Source: Vibrio tasmaniensis (GTDB lineage: Bacteria; Pseudomonadota; Gammaproteobacteria; Enterobacterales; Vibrionaceae). Taken from it: DNA of 64,000 bases. The position numbers and the translations under genes were made by a program. Shown here piece after piece: positions 1-7,952 of this stretch (position 1 is the first letter of the stretch; every line of letters begins with the position of its first letter). The stretch spans positions 1,364,001 through 1,428,000 of the forward strand of contig NZ_AP025511.1 of NCBI RefSeq assembly GCF_024347635.1, written 5' to 3'. The notes beneath the pieces were generated by a model. It was not told the DNA's origin and did not search any database. It saw only the letters and a program-made list of their open reading frames with translations.

Positions 1-216
1 CGAGCGACTAGGGTCAGTTTTACCGCCGCAATTAACCTTATTGATGCGCAATTACGTTGGTTAGCTTTAAGTCCAGACGGAACTCTACCTGTAAAACTGA
101 AAAGGATGAGAGAAAGTTTGAGTCACTTCATTCTTCCAGATAAAAGAAAGGACCGAACGTTTCCACGTTCAGTCCTCTTTGTCCCAGCCAAATATCCGTT
201 CAGATTCAAGCAGTAA
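1..216 (+). CDS. IS4-like transposase, C-terminal fragment (cut by window edge)
   Basis: The first frame is open from base 1 and ends at TAA 214-216, giving 71 residues with no start inside the window. The tail is basic and contains RMRESL, DKRKDRTFPR and AKYPF, which resembles the C-terminal end of IS4-family transposases (basic residues around a YPR/YP motif). The catalytic DDE residues would lie upstream, outside the window. The stop is only 62 bp from the stop of convergent gcvP, so the element's right end must lie in about 217-278. I could not define its terminal inverted repeat because the left end is not visible. Family assignment is from the tail only. Confidence 0.6.
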   Translation, partial: RATRVSFTAAINLIDAQLRWLALSPDGTLPVKLKRMRESLSHFILPDKRKDRTFPRSVLFVPAKYPFRFKQ

Positions 217-278
217 TGCTTATCCGAACGGCATTAAACCATTTGGTTCGCCTTTTGTTTATCAAAAATCTACAAAAA

Positions 279-3173
279 TTAGTCTTCGTAGTTATCGATG
301 CTTGGGCAAGAACAGATTAGGTTACGGTCGCCGTATACGTTGTCTACACGGTTAACTGTTGGCCAGTACTTCGAATTCTTGGTTGCTTTCGATGGGAAGC
401 AAGCCAGTTCGCGAGAGTAAGGACGATCCCATTCTGCGCCTGAAAGGTCAACTTGTGTGTGCGGTGCGTTCACTAGAGGGTTGTTGTCTAGTGGCCATTC
501 ACCCGCTTTCACTGCTGCCATTTCGTGACGGATTGCGATCATCGCTTCACAGAAACGGTCTAGCTCTTCTAAATCTTCAGATTCAGTTGGCTCTACCATT
601 AGTGTGCCCGCTACTGGGAAAGACATAGTCGGTGCGTGGAAACCGAAGTCCATTAGACGCTTAGCAATATCTTCTTCGCTGATACCAGTGTCTTCTTTAA
701 GTGGACGAATATCGATAATACATTCGTGCGCTACGCGGCCGTTAGTGCCACGGTAAAGAACAGGGTAGTGAGGACGTAGTTTTTCCATCACGTAGTTCGC
801 GTTCAGAATCGCTACTTTCGTTGCGTCTGTTAGGCCAGGTTCGCCCATCATTGCGATGTAAGCCCAAGAGATAGGTAGAATTGAAGCACTACCTAGATCT
901 GCTGCTGATACCGCGTAGTCTGAACCTTGTACACCGTTTTCGATGTGACCTGGTAGGAAAGGTGCTAGGTGCGATTTAACACCGATAGGACCCATACCTG
1001 GACCGCCGCCACCGTGTGGGATACAGAATGTTTTGTGTAGGTTCAAGTGAGATACGTCTGAACCAATGAAGCCAGGTGAAGTTAGGCCTACTTGAGCGTT
1101 CATGTTCGCGCCGTCTAGGTAAACCTGACCGCCCGTTGCGTGTACTTGTTCACACACTTCTTTCACTTGCTCTTCGTATACGCCGTGCGTAGAAGGGTAA
1201 GTGATCATGATGCTTGATAGGTTGTCTTTGTGCTTCTCGATTTTCGCTGCTAGGTCTGTCATGTCGATGTTGCCATCTTCATCACACTTAACAACCACTA
1301 CCTTCATTGAAACCATAGATGCTGTTGCAGGGTTAGTACCGTGCGCAGAGCTTGGAATCAGACAAACGTTACGGTGAGCTTCACCGCGGCTTGCGTGGTA
1401 ACGTTGAATCGCGATTAGACCTGCGTATTCGCCAGATGCACCAGAGTTAGGCTGTAGTGAGAAATCGTCGTAACCGGTAATTTCACAAAGCTTCTCTTTT
1501 AGATCTTTTGCTAGTGCCGTGTAACCAGCCGCTTGCTCTAGAGGTGCGAATGGGTGAATAGAACCAAACTCAGGCCATGTTACTGGAATCATCTCAGCAG
1601 CAGCGTTCAGCTTCATCGTACAGCTGCCCAGTGGGATCATGCCGTGCGTTAGTGAGAAGTCTTTGTTCTCAAGCTGTTTTAGGTAACGCATCATTTGCGT
1701 TTCACTGTGGTGCGTGTTGAATACTGGGTGAGTTAGGAACTCTGATTCGCGACGGCAGTTTTCTGGAATTGCTGCAAACTCATTTGATGCAATGTCAGAA
1801 GATAGTGCTTGAACGTCTTCTTTCACGTCGAAGATAGCGAACAGTGAGTTTACGTCGTCGATCGTTGTTGTTTCGTCTAAGCTGATACCGATCTTACCAT
1901 TACCTTCTTTACCTTGAAGTAAGCGAAGGTTGATGTCTGCTGCTTGCGCTTTCGCGTACAGTGCATCTGTCTTGTCTTCTGTGTTTAGCGTGATGGTATC
2001 GAAGAAGCTGTTGTTTGTTAGCTCGTAACCCGCTTTAGTCAGGCCAGCCGCTAGGATAGCGGTCATGTGGTGTGTACGACGAGCAATTGTACGTAGGCCT
2101 TCTGCACCGTGGTAAACCGCGTAGAAAGACGCCATATTTGCTAGAAGTGCTTGAGCTGTACAAATATTTGATGTCGCTTTCTCGCGGCGGATGTGTTGCT
2201 CACGAGTTTGCATTGCCATACGTAGTGCTTGGTTACCGTGCGTATCGATAGATACACCAATTACACGACCTGGCATTGTACGCTTATGCTTTTCACGTGT
2301 TGCCATGAATGCAGCGTGTGGACCGCCGTATCCCATAGGAACGCCGAAACGTTGCGCTGAGCCAATTGCTACGTCTGCGCCCATTTCGCCAACAGGCTTA
2401 AGTAGTGCAGAAGCAAGTAGGTCAGTTGCAACGGTTACAAGAGTCTTGTTAGCTTGAGCTTTCGCGATGATGTCAGTTAGGTCGCGAACTTCGCCTGTTG
2501 TACCAGGGTATTGGAGAAGCGCACCAAATACGTCTTGCTCTGGAAGTGTTTCAAGAGCACCAACCATGACTTCAAAGCCGATGTACTCAGCACGAGTTTT
2601 AACAACTTCTAGTGTTTGAGGGTGAACATCGTCAGCAACGAAGAATACTTTGCTCTTGCTTTTACCAGCTCGCTTACACAGTGTCATCGCTTCGCCAGCC
2701 GCTGTCGCTTCATCAAGAAGGGATGCATTCGCGATTTCCAAACCAGTAAGGTCCATTACCATTTGTTGGTAATTGAGTAGAGCTTCAAGGCGACCTTGAG
2801 AAATCTCTGGTTGGTATGGGGTGTAAGCTGTGTACCAGCCTGGGTTCTCTAGAACGTTACGTAAAATAACGTTTGGAGTGAATGTGTTGTAGTAGCCTTG
2901 GCCAATAAAGGTACGTTTCACTTGGTTTAGGTTAGCGATCTCTTTAAGAGAGGTCAGCATGTCCATTTCGCTCAGTGGCGCAGCAAGTGTCATTGGTTTT
3001 TCAAGACGGATTTGTGCAGGAACCGTTTCGTCGATCAGTGCGTCTAGGCTAGTCGCGTTGATCGCTTCAAGCATTTTTTGCTGGTCTGCTTTATTAGGGC
3101 CGTTATGACGAGCAACAAACTCGTTTTGTGTACCCAAGTCTTTCAGTAATTGGCTTTGAAGTAATTCAGTCAT
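279..3173 (-). CDS. gcvP: Glycine dehydrogenase (decarboxylating), P-protein of the glycine cleavage system
   Basis: This PLP enzyme decarboxylates glycine and passes the aminomethyl group to the lipoyl arm of GcvH. It is 964 residues, the normal length of the fused single-chain P-protein. The C-terminal half carries the PLP-lysine motif NLHKTFCIPHGGGGPGMG (Lys about 714) and the SSAHGTNPA loop. It is the last gene of the leftward glyA-gcvH-gcvP cluster, 89 bp after gcvH, with a 9-bp hairpin in that gap. gcvT is separate, transcribed the other way beyond the XRE regulator. No terminator is visible after its stop, where an IS-like transposase tail begins within 62 bp. Confidence 0.97.
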   Translation of the reverse strand: MTELLQSQLLKDLGTQNEFVARHNGPNKADQQKMLEAINATSLDALIDETVPAQIRLEKPMTLAAPLSEMDMLTSLKEIANLNQVKRTFIGQGYYNTFTPNVILRNVLENPGWYTAYTPYQPEISQGRLEALLNYQQMVMDLTGLEIANASLLDEATAAGEAMTLCKRAGKSKSKVFFVADDVHPQTLEVVKTRAEYIGFEVMVGALETLPEQDVFGALLQYPGTTGEVRDLTDIIAKAQANKTLVTVATDLLASALLKPVGEMGADVAIGSAQRFGVPMGYGGPHAAFMATREKHKRTMPGRVIGVSIDTHGNQALRMAMQTREQHIRREKATSNICTAQALLANMASFYAVYHGAEGLRTIARRTHHMTAILAAGLTKAGYELTNNSFFDTITLNTEDKTDALYAKAQAADINLRLLQGKEGNGKIGISLDETTTIDDVNSLFAIFDVKEDVQALSSDIASNEFAAIPENCRRESEFLTHPVFNTHHSETQMMRYLKQLENKDFSLTHGMIPLGSCTMKLNAAAEMIPVTWPEFGSIHPFAPLEQAAGYTALAKDLKEKLCEITGYDDFSLQPNSGASGEYAGLIAIQRYHASRGEAHRNVCLIPSSAHGTNPATASMVSMKVVVVKCDEDGNIDMTDLAAKIEKHKDNLSSIMITYPSTHGVYEEQVKEVCEQVHATGGQVYLDGANMNAQVGLTSPGFIGSDVSHLNLHKTFCIPHGGGGPGMGPIGVKSHLAPFLPGHIENGVQGSDYAVSAADLGSASILPISWAYIAMMGEPGLTDATKVAILNANYVMEKLRPHYPVLYRGTNGRVAHECIIDIRPLKEDTGISEEDIAKRLMDFGFHAPTMSFPVAGTLMVEPTESEDLEELDRFCEAMIAIRHEMAAVKAGEWPLDNNPLVNAPHTQVDLSGAEWDRPYSRELACFPSKATKNSKYWPTVNRVDNVYGDRNLICSCPSIDNYED

Positions 3174-3220
3174 GATATGTTCTACTTTCTCTCTGGAGCC
3201 GTGAGCTAGCCCCTAAAATT

Positions 3221-3242
3221 AAGCTGCTCCAAAGAGCAGCTT
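3221..3242 (-). terminator. Hairpin between gcvH and gcvP
   Basis: A perfect 9-bp stem (AAGCTGCTC / GAGCAGCTT) with a four-base loop lies in the gcvH-gcvP gap. Read leftward it is followed by AATTTTAGG, a short U-rich run, so it could be a weak terminator or a 3'-end stabiliser that lowers gcvP relative to gcvH. Its role is inferred. Confidence 0.5.
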
Positions 3243-3262
3243 TATCGTAATGAGGTTACCTA

Positions 3263-3643
3263 TTAGTCTTCTTCTACAGAGCTTAGGTATTCTTCCGCAT
3301 CTTTAAGGTTGTTTAGTTCAGACGCATCAGACATCTTCACTTTAACAATCCAACCACCTTCATAAGGTTCTTCGTTGATTAGCTCTGGGCTATCTTCTAA
3401 TTCTTCGTTGATTTCTACAATTTCGCCAGAGATTGGTGCGTAGATATCAGAAGCCGCTTTCACTGATTCAACTAGAGAGAAGCTTTCGCCAGCTTCAATT
3501 TCGTCTTCAGTGTCTGGCAGGTCAACAAACACAACGTCACCAAGTAGCTCTTGAGCGTGCTCAGAAATACCAATAGTTACAGTACCGTCACCGTTGTCTT
3601 TTACCCACTCGTGGCTGTCTGCAAACTTTAGTGTATTGTCCAT
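3263..3643 (-). CDS. gcvH: Glycine cleavage system H protein
   Basis: This lipoyl carrier shuttles the methylamine group between GcvP, GcvT and the lipoamide dehydrogenase. It is 126 residues, the usual length. The lipoylation motif ESVKAASDIYAP is intact (Lys62), preceded by the family signature GDVVFVDLPD. It lies 51 bp downstream of glyA and 89 bp upstream of gcvP, so the three genes probably share a transcript. An A-rich leader with GGAGAATAAGC-type spacing precedes the ATG. Confidence 0.97.
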   Translation of the reverse strand: MDNTLKFADSHEWVKDNGDGTVTIGISEHAQELLGDVVFVDLPDTEDEIEAGESFSLVESVKAASDIYAPISGEIVEINEELEDSPELINEEPYEGGWIVKVKMSDASELNNLKDAEEYLSSVEED

Positions 3644-3694
3644 TGCTTATTCTCCAAAAATTTATGAGGTTTTAATATAAATCTTAAAATTGGT

Positions 3695-4987
3695 TTAACG
3701 GTAAAGAGGGAAGCGTTTGCAAAGCTCTTTAACTTGCTTGCGAACACGTTGCTCAACTTCAGCATTGCCTTCAGGGCTTTCAACTAAGCCATCAAGTACA
3801 TCACCGATCCATTCACCGATAAGTTTGAATTCTTCAGTGCCAAAACCACGACTGGTTCCAGCTGGCGTGCCTAAACGGATACCCGAAGTAATCATAGGCT
3901 TCTCTGTATCGAATGGTATGCCATTTTTGTTACATGTGATCCCTGCACGCTCTAATGCTTCTTCAGTTACGTTACCTTTCAAGCCTTTAGGGCGAAGGTC
4001 TACCAGCATTAGATGTGTGTCTGTACCGCCAGTCACAATGTCACAACCGCGAGTTTGCAACACTTCAGCAAGAACTTTTGCGTTGTCGATCACTGAATCA
4101 ATATAAGTATTAAATTCTGGGCCAAGTGCTTCGCCAAACGCCACTGCTTTAGCCGCGATAACGTGCATTAGTGGGCCGCCTTGAAGGCCTGGGAATACTG
4201 CAGAATTGATCTTTTTGTTTATGTCTTCGTGGTTCGTCAGAATCATGCCGCCGCGTGGGCCACGAAGTGTTTTGTGCGTCGTTGTGGTAACAACGTGTGC
4301 GTGTGGTAGTGGGCTAGGGTGAGCACCTGTCGCGATAAGACCCGCGATGTGTGCCATATCAACCATTAGGATGGCGCCAACTTCGTCAGCAATTTCGCGG
4401 AATTTAGCGAAATCAATAACGCGTGGGATAGCACTACCACCTGCAATAATCATTTTAGGTTGGCTTTCGACAGCTAAAGCGCGAACTGCTTCGTAATCGA
4501 TTTCAAGTGTGTCGCGGTCTACGCCATATTGAACGGCGTTGAACCACTTGCCCGACATTGCAGGACGTGCACCGTGTGTAAGGTGACCACCAGCATCTAA
4601 AGACATACCAAGGATTGTGTCGCCTGGTTGAAGTAGGGCAAGTTTTACTGCACCGTTTGCTTGAGCGCCAGAGTGAGGCTGCACGTTTACGTATTCACAT
4701 TTGAACAGCTGTTTAGCACGTTCAATCGCGATAGCTTCTACTGTATCTACGTGCTCACAACCACCGTAGTAGCGACGGCCTGGGTAGCCTTCTGCGTATT
4801 TGTTGGTTAGGCAAGTGCCTTGAGCTTGCATTACTGCTTTAGAAACGATGTTCTCAGAAGCAATAAGTTCGATTTGTTCGTTTTGACGAGTGTTCTCTGC
4901 TTGGATTCCAGCAAATACGGCGTCGTCAGTACCAGATAGGTTCGTAGAGAAAAAACTGTCTAAGCTGTGGTTTTGGTAAGGGTTCAT
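3695..4987 (-). CDS. glyA: Serine hydroxymethyltransferase (gcv-linked paralogue)
   Basis: This PLP enzyme interconverts serine plus tetrahydrofolate with glycine plus methylene-tetrahydrofolate. It has 430 residues, slightly longer than E. coli GlyA (417), mainly through an N-terminal extension. The PLP lysine lies in VVTTTTHKTLRGPRGG (Lys about 239), and the TNKYAEGYPGRRYYGG substrate motif is intact. It is first in a leftward cluster with gcvH and gcvP, which suggests a dedicated role in glycine catabolism or balance next to the cleavage system. A second housekeeping glyA elsewhere is expected in vibrios but cannot be seen here. Confidence 0.95.
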   Translation of the reverse strand: MNPYQNHSLDSFFSTNLSGTDDAVFAGIQAENTRQNEQIELIASENIVSKAVMQAQGTCLTNKYAEGYPGRRYYGGCEHVDTVEAIAIERAKQLFKCEYVNVQPHSGAQANGAVKLALLQPGDTILGMSLDAGGHLTHGARPAMSGKWFNAVQYGVDRDTLEIDYEAVRALAVESQPKMIIAGGSAIPRVIDFAKFREIADEVGAILMVDMAHIAGLIATGAHPSPLPHAHVVTTTTHKTLRGPRGGMILTNHEDINKKINSAVFPGLQGGPLMHVIAAKAVAFGEALGPEFNTYIDSVIDNAKVLAEVLQTRGCDIVTGGTDTHLMLVDLRPKGLKGNVTEEALERAGITCNKNGIPFDTEKPMITSGIRLGTPAGTSRGFGTEEFKLIGEWIGDVLDGLVESPEGNAEVEQRVRKQVKELCKRFPLYR

Positions 4988-5427
4988 TGTCGAGACCTTT
5001 CATTAAGCTAATGGTGATTGTTTTTATAGTCCATTAGGTCTTACGTTGATTTCTGCATCGGTATCGTTTGCGCTATATAGGTACAGCTATACGTTGATTG
5101 CGTATTAAATATACTCTTACAGCGTCTAAGCGATCGTTGTAGGGTCAATGCAGCACGAATTGGTTCCCAAAAATTCGGGTAAAAAACAGCTCTTACAAAT
5201 GTTAAATCTATCATTTGCGGCAAGCCGAAGTAGCATCTCTTCATCTAACAAGTCGATAACATAGCTCCGTTAAAATCAATTTTCAACAAAAATTTCCAAT
5301 AGGAAACAGATTTTCTTGTTTTGCTACGGGGAGCACGCTTTATTTCTCTGTGCGCTCTTTAATCAACAAAGCGCTTTATGCAACAATGAAATTAATAGAC
5401 AGGAAGTAAAAAATTAATGAGGGACCT
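4988..5427. promoter_or_regulatory. Divergent intergenic region glyA / XRE regulator
   Basis: These 440 bp between two divergent genes must carry both promoters. Visible signals are an inverted repeat TTTCC-AATA-GGAAA at 5293-5306, which could be an operator for the adjacent XRE regulator. TACGTTGATT is repeated directly at 5042-5051 and 5090-5099, 48 bp apart. On the minus strand, GCGCAAACG at about 5069-5077 resembles half of a PurR box. I looked for the glycine-riboswitch core on both strands and did not find it. A 67-codon open frame here (5041-5244, minus) has no family resemblance and is not called. Confidence 0.5.
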
Positions 5428-6051
5428 ATGTCAGAAGACATTTATGATGAGTACCCATCTCTAACGTTGGCGAAGGAAACGTTAGACCAGAATATCGAAC
5501 CTCTTAGGCTTGGCCAGCGTATTAAAGACATTCGCAGTAAGCTTGGGATCACGCTAGAAGAGGCAAGCCAAAGAACCGGCTTGGCGCGTTCTACGCTGAG
5601 TAAAATAGAGAACGAACAGATCTCTCCGACCTTTCAAGCGATGCAGAAATTGGCTATGGGTTTGCAGATAGACATGCCGCAACTCTTTGAGCCGCCTAGA
5701 AAAAAAGTCGCCACAGGACGTCGTGATTTAACCAAGGTAGGCCAAGGTAAACCACACCCAACACCAACTTATGAACACGAATTGCTTGCCACAGAGCTCT
5801 CTAATAAGAGGATGATGCCGTTTAAGAGTCGAGTGAGAGCTCGTACTTTTGAAGAGTATAACGATTGGGTGCGCCACGATGGTGAAGAGTTCTTAATGAT
5901 CATCTCTGGTGATGTGATGTTCTACTCAGAATTCTACGAGCCTGTGCCAATGAGTGAAGGCGATAGCATGTATTACGATGCGAATATGGGTCATATGCTG
6001 ATTTCAACGAGTGCTGAAGATGCACTTATTCTGTGGGTCACTGCAAAATAA
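5428..6051 (+). CDS. XRE-family regulator with C-terminal cupin domain, gcv-associated
   Basis: This 207-residue protein has an N-terminal helix-turn-helix (about residues 27-82; LGITLEEASQRTGLARSTLSKIENEQISPTF) and a C-terminal cupin beta-barrel (about 130-205, with EEFLMIISGDVMFY and EGDSMYYDANMGH). This architecture is typical of one-component regulators that bind a small ligand in the cupin. Its position between divergent glyA-gcvHP and co-oriented gcvT points to control of glycine cleavage, with glycine or a related metabolite as a plausible but unproven effector. GAGGGACCT precedes the ATG. A strong terminator follows at 6141. Confidence 0.88.
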   Translation: MSEDIYDEYPSLTLAKETLDQNIEPLRLGQRIKDIRSKLGITLEEASQRTGLARSTLSKIENEQISPTFQAMQKLAMGLQIDMPQLFEPPRKKVATGRRDLTKVGQGKPHPTPTYEHELLATELSNKRMMPFKSRVRARTFEEYNDWVRHDGEEFLMIISGDVMFYSEFYEPVPMSEGDSMYYDANMGHMLISTSAEDALILWVTAK

Positions 6052-6072
6052 CGGTAGGTCACTGCAAAATAA
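6036..6072 (+). repeat. 16-bp direct duplication across the regulator stop codon
   Basis: GGTCACTGCAAAATAA occurs at 6036-6051, where it encodes the last codons and stop of the XRE gene, and again at 6057-6072. The offset is 21 bp. It looks like a small recent tandem duplication. Confidence 0.8.
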
Positions 6073-6101
6073 GTTAACTAACTTTGAATTTCTTATAGTG
6101 A

Positions 6102-6117
6102 ATGCAAACGTTTGCTT
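6102..6117 (+). promoter_or_regulatory. PurR-like operator in the gcvT leader
   Basis: ATGCAAACGTTTGCTT contains a perfect 12-bp palindrome (GCAAACGTTTGC, 6104-6115) that matches the core of the enterobacterial PurR box (consensus ACGCAAACGTTTTCGT). In E. coli PurR represses gcv and glyA genes. The site is about 400 bp upstream of gcvT and lies before the regulator's terminator, so its target promoter is uncertain. Confidence 0.5.
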
Positions 6118-6140
6118 TTGTTTTGAACGTTAGCTAATTG

Positions 6141-6179
6141 ACGCGATATTGATGCGAAAATCATCAATATCGCGTTTTT
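6141..6179 (+). terminator. Rho-independent terminator of the XRE regulator
   Basis: A perfect 14-bp stem (6141-6154 with 6162-6175, arms ACGCGATATTGATG / CATCAATATCGCGT) is followed by a T run to 6179. It separates the regulator from gcvT, so gcvT needs its own promoter within 6180-6510. Confidence 0.9.
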
Positions 6180-6521
6180 GTATGTATCGCACAATTGTTT
6201 TTAAATTGTTAAATGTCACATTTTGAGCTGTTTGACTATTGTTAAGGGTGTAAAACCGACGCAGGCTTGTTTATTATAGTGAACATGGTTTACTCATGTT
6301 GATTGAAGTTTACTGAAGTGAATTCTTAAAAAGTGAGTTGTATAGGTTGTGTACAGTTGTTTGTATTTATAAAGCTAACGATATAAGCCTATATAAAAGA
6401 CATCACTTTTTACTATCTACTGTTTCTAACGTTAACCAGTATCGTTAGAGGCGACTCTAAATAGAGATATAAGCGGCAGACTCGATTTTTGGACAGCCTG
6501 TAACGCTTCATGGAGAATAAA
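6180..6521 (+). promoter_or_regulatory. gcvT promoter and leader region
   Basis: These 342 AT-rich bp between the terminator and gcvT must hold the gcvT promoter. CTAACG / CGTTAG form an inverted repeat at 6426-6431 and 6443-6448. No match to the glycine-riboswitch aptamer core is visible. Confidence 0.4.
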
Positions 6522-7655
6522 ATGACTCAAGAACACGCTAATCAAGACCTACTAACAACACCATTGCATGCGCTTCACGTTGAAGAGGGTGCAAAGATGG
6601 TTCCTTTCGCTGGCTACGATATGCCAGTCCAGTACCCACTTGGTGTAAAGAAAGAGCATTTACATACTCGTGATGCTGCTGGTCTTTTTGATGTTTCTCA
6701 CATGGGGCAACTACGCCTACATGGTGCAAACGCAGCTGCTGTCTTAGAATCTTTGGTTCCTGTAGATATTATTGATCTTCCTTCTGGTAAGCAGCGCTAC
6801 GCGTTCTTTACTAACGAGCAGGGCGGTATCATGGATGACTTGATGGTTGCTAACCTTGGTGATCATCTGTTTGTTGTTGTGAACGCAGCTTGTAAAACAC
6901 AAGATATCGACCACCTAACGGCGCACCTTCCAGCTGACGTAGAGATGGAAGTGATTGATGACCGCGCTCTATTAGCCCTCCAAGGCCCTAAAGCGTCTGA
7001 AGTTCTGGCTCGTTTTCAACCTAGCGTTGCTGACATGCTGTTCATGGATGTTCAAAAAGTCGATATCGATGGCGTTGAATGCATCGTGAGCCGCAGTGGT
7101 TACACGGGGGAAGATGGCTACGAGATCTCTGTCCCTAACGATCACGCTGAAGCACTAGCACGCAAGCTGACTTCAGAAGCGGAAGTAGAGTGGATCGGCC
7201 TTGGCGCTCGTGACTCACTTCGTCTTGAGTGTGGCCTATGTCTGTACGGTCACGACTTAGACACAACAACTACTCCAGTAGAAGCTAGCCTTCTATGGGG
7301 CATTCAAAAAGTGCGTCGTACTGACGGTGAACGTGCAGGCGGTTTCCCTGGCGCTGATATCATCCTTGAGCAAATCGCAACGAAAGATGTTCAACGCAAG
7401 CGTGTTGGTCTTGTTGGTCAAACTAAAGCTCCAGTACGTGAAGGCGCTGAGCTGTTCGATGCTGAAGACAACAAGATTGGTGTTGTAACAAGCGGTACTG
7501 CGGGGCCTAACGCTGGCAAGCCAGTGTCTATGGCTTATGTTCGTACTGACCTAGCAGCTATTGGCACTGAAGTCTTCGCCGAAGTGCGTGGTAAGAAGCT
7601 ACCAATGACAGTAGAAAAAATGCCATTCGTACCTCAACGTTACTACCGTGGCTAA
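6522..7655 (+). CDS. gcvT: Aminomethyltransferase, T-protein of the glycine cleavage system
   Basis: GcvT releases ammonia from the aminomethyl-lipoyl H-protein and forms methylene-tetrahydrofolate. The protein carries the family signatures VPFAGYDMPVQYP, LFDVSHMGQ, SRSGYTGEDGYEI and GLGARDSLRLECGLCLYGHDLD, and ends near the family's usual length. The frame is open from an ATG at 6510, but GGAG at 6512-6515 sits six bases before ATG 6522, so 6522 is taken as the start (377 residues). It is transcribed opposite to glyA-gcvH-gcvP with the XRE regulator between, and is followed by a strong terminator. Confidence 0.96.
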   Translation: MTQEHANQDLLTTPLHALHVEEGAKMVPFAGYDMPVQYPLGVKKEHLHTRDAAGLFDVSHMGQLRLHGANAAAVLESLVPVDIIDLPSGKQRYAFFTNEQGGIMDDLMVANLGDHLFVVVNAACKTQDIDHLTAHLPADVEMEVIDDRALLALQGPKASEVLARFQPSVADMLFMDVQKVDIDGVECIVSRSGYTGEDGYEISVPNDHAEALARKLTSEAEVEWIGLGARDSLRLECGLCLYGHDLDTTTTPVEASLLWGIQKVRRTDGERAGGFPGADIILEQIATKDVQRKRVGLVGQTKAPVREGAELFDAEDNKIGVVTSGTAGPNAGKPVSMAYVRTDLAAIGTEVFAEVRGKKLPMTVEKMPFVPQRYYRG

Positions 7656-7685
7656 TCTCTTTTAAGAGAAACCGCTAAGCTAAAC

Positions 7686-7740
7686 AAAGCCTATTGTTCG
7701 CTTCTTTGTATAGAGAAGTTCAACGGTAGGCTTTTTTGTT
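7686..7740 (+). terminator. Terminator of gcvT
   Basis: A long imperfect stem (AAAGCCTA...TAGGCTTT arms, inner arms CTTCT/AGAAG) ends in a T6 run at about 7732-7737, 30-80 bp after the gcvT stop. Confidence 0.85.
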
Positions 7741-7952
7741 TTAAGCCCATCTCCCTTTTTATGAACGTATCTCTTTTTAAGAGCGTATAACTTTCTATAG
7801 CGCTACAAGCCCAGATACCTGAAAGTTCGTTTTTTAAAACGAGACATATGGCTATATCATTAAAATTGCTTACTATAATATTAGTGGTAACGTGTTATGG
7901 TGACGATTCATCATTTTTGTAAATAAGTAGTAGGGGTTACAAGGAGTTATCT

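Noticed and set aside
2191..2457. 88-codon plus-strand frame opposite gcvP
   Set aside because: Antisense shadow of a well-conserved gene, as are the many other overlapping frames on opposite strands of large genes.
5041..5244. 67-codon minus-strand frame in the glyA leader
   Set aside because: No family, weak codon signal and location in the promoter gap. More likely a chance frame.
4988..6521. Glycine riboswitch in the gcv leaders
   Set aside because: I searched by eye for the tandem aptamer core with its CCGAAGG and GGCAAAC pieces on both strands and saw none. An Rfam search would settle it.
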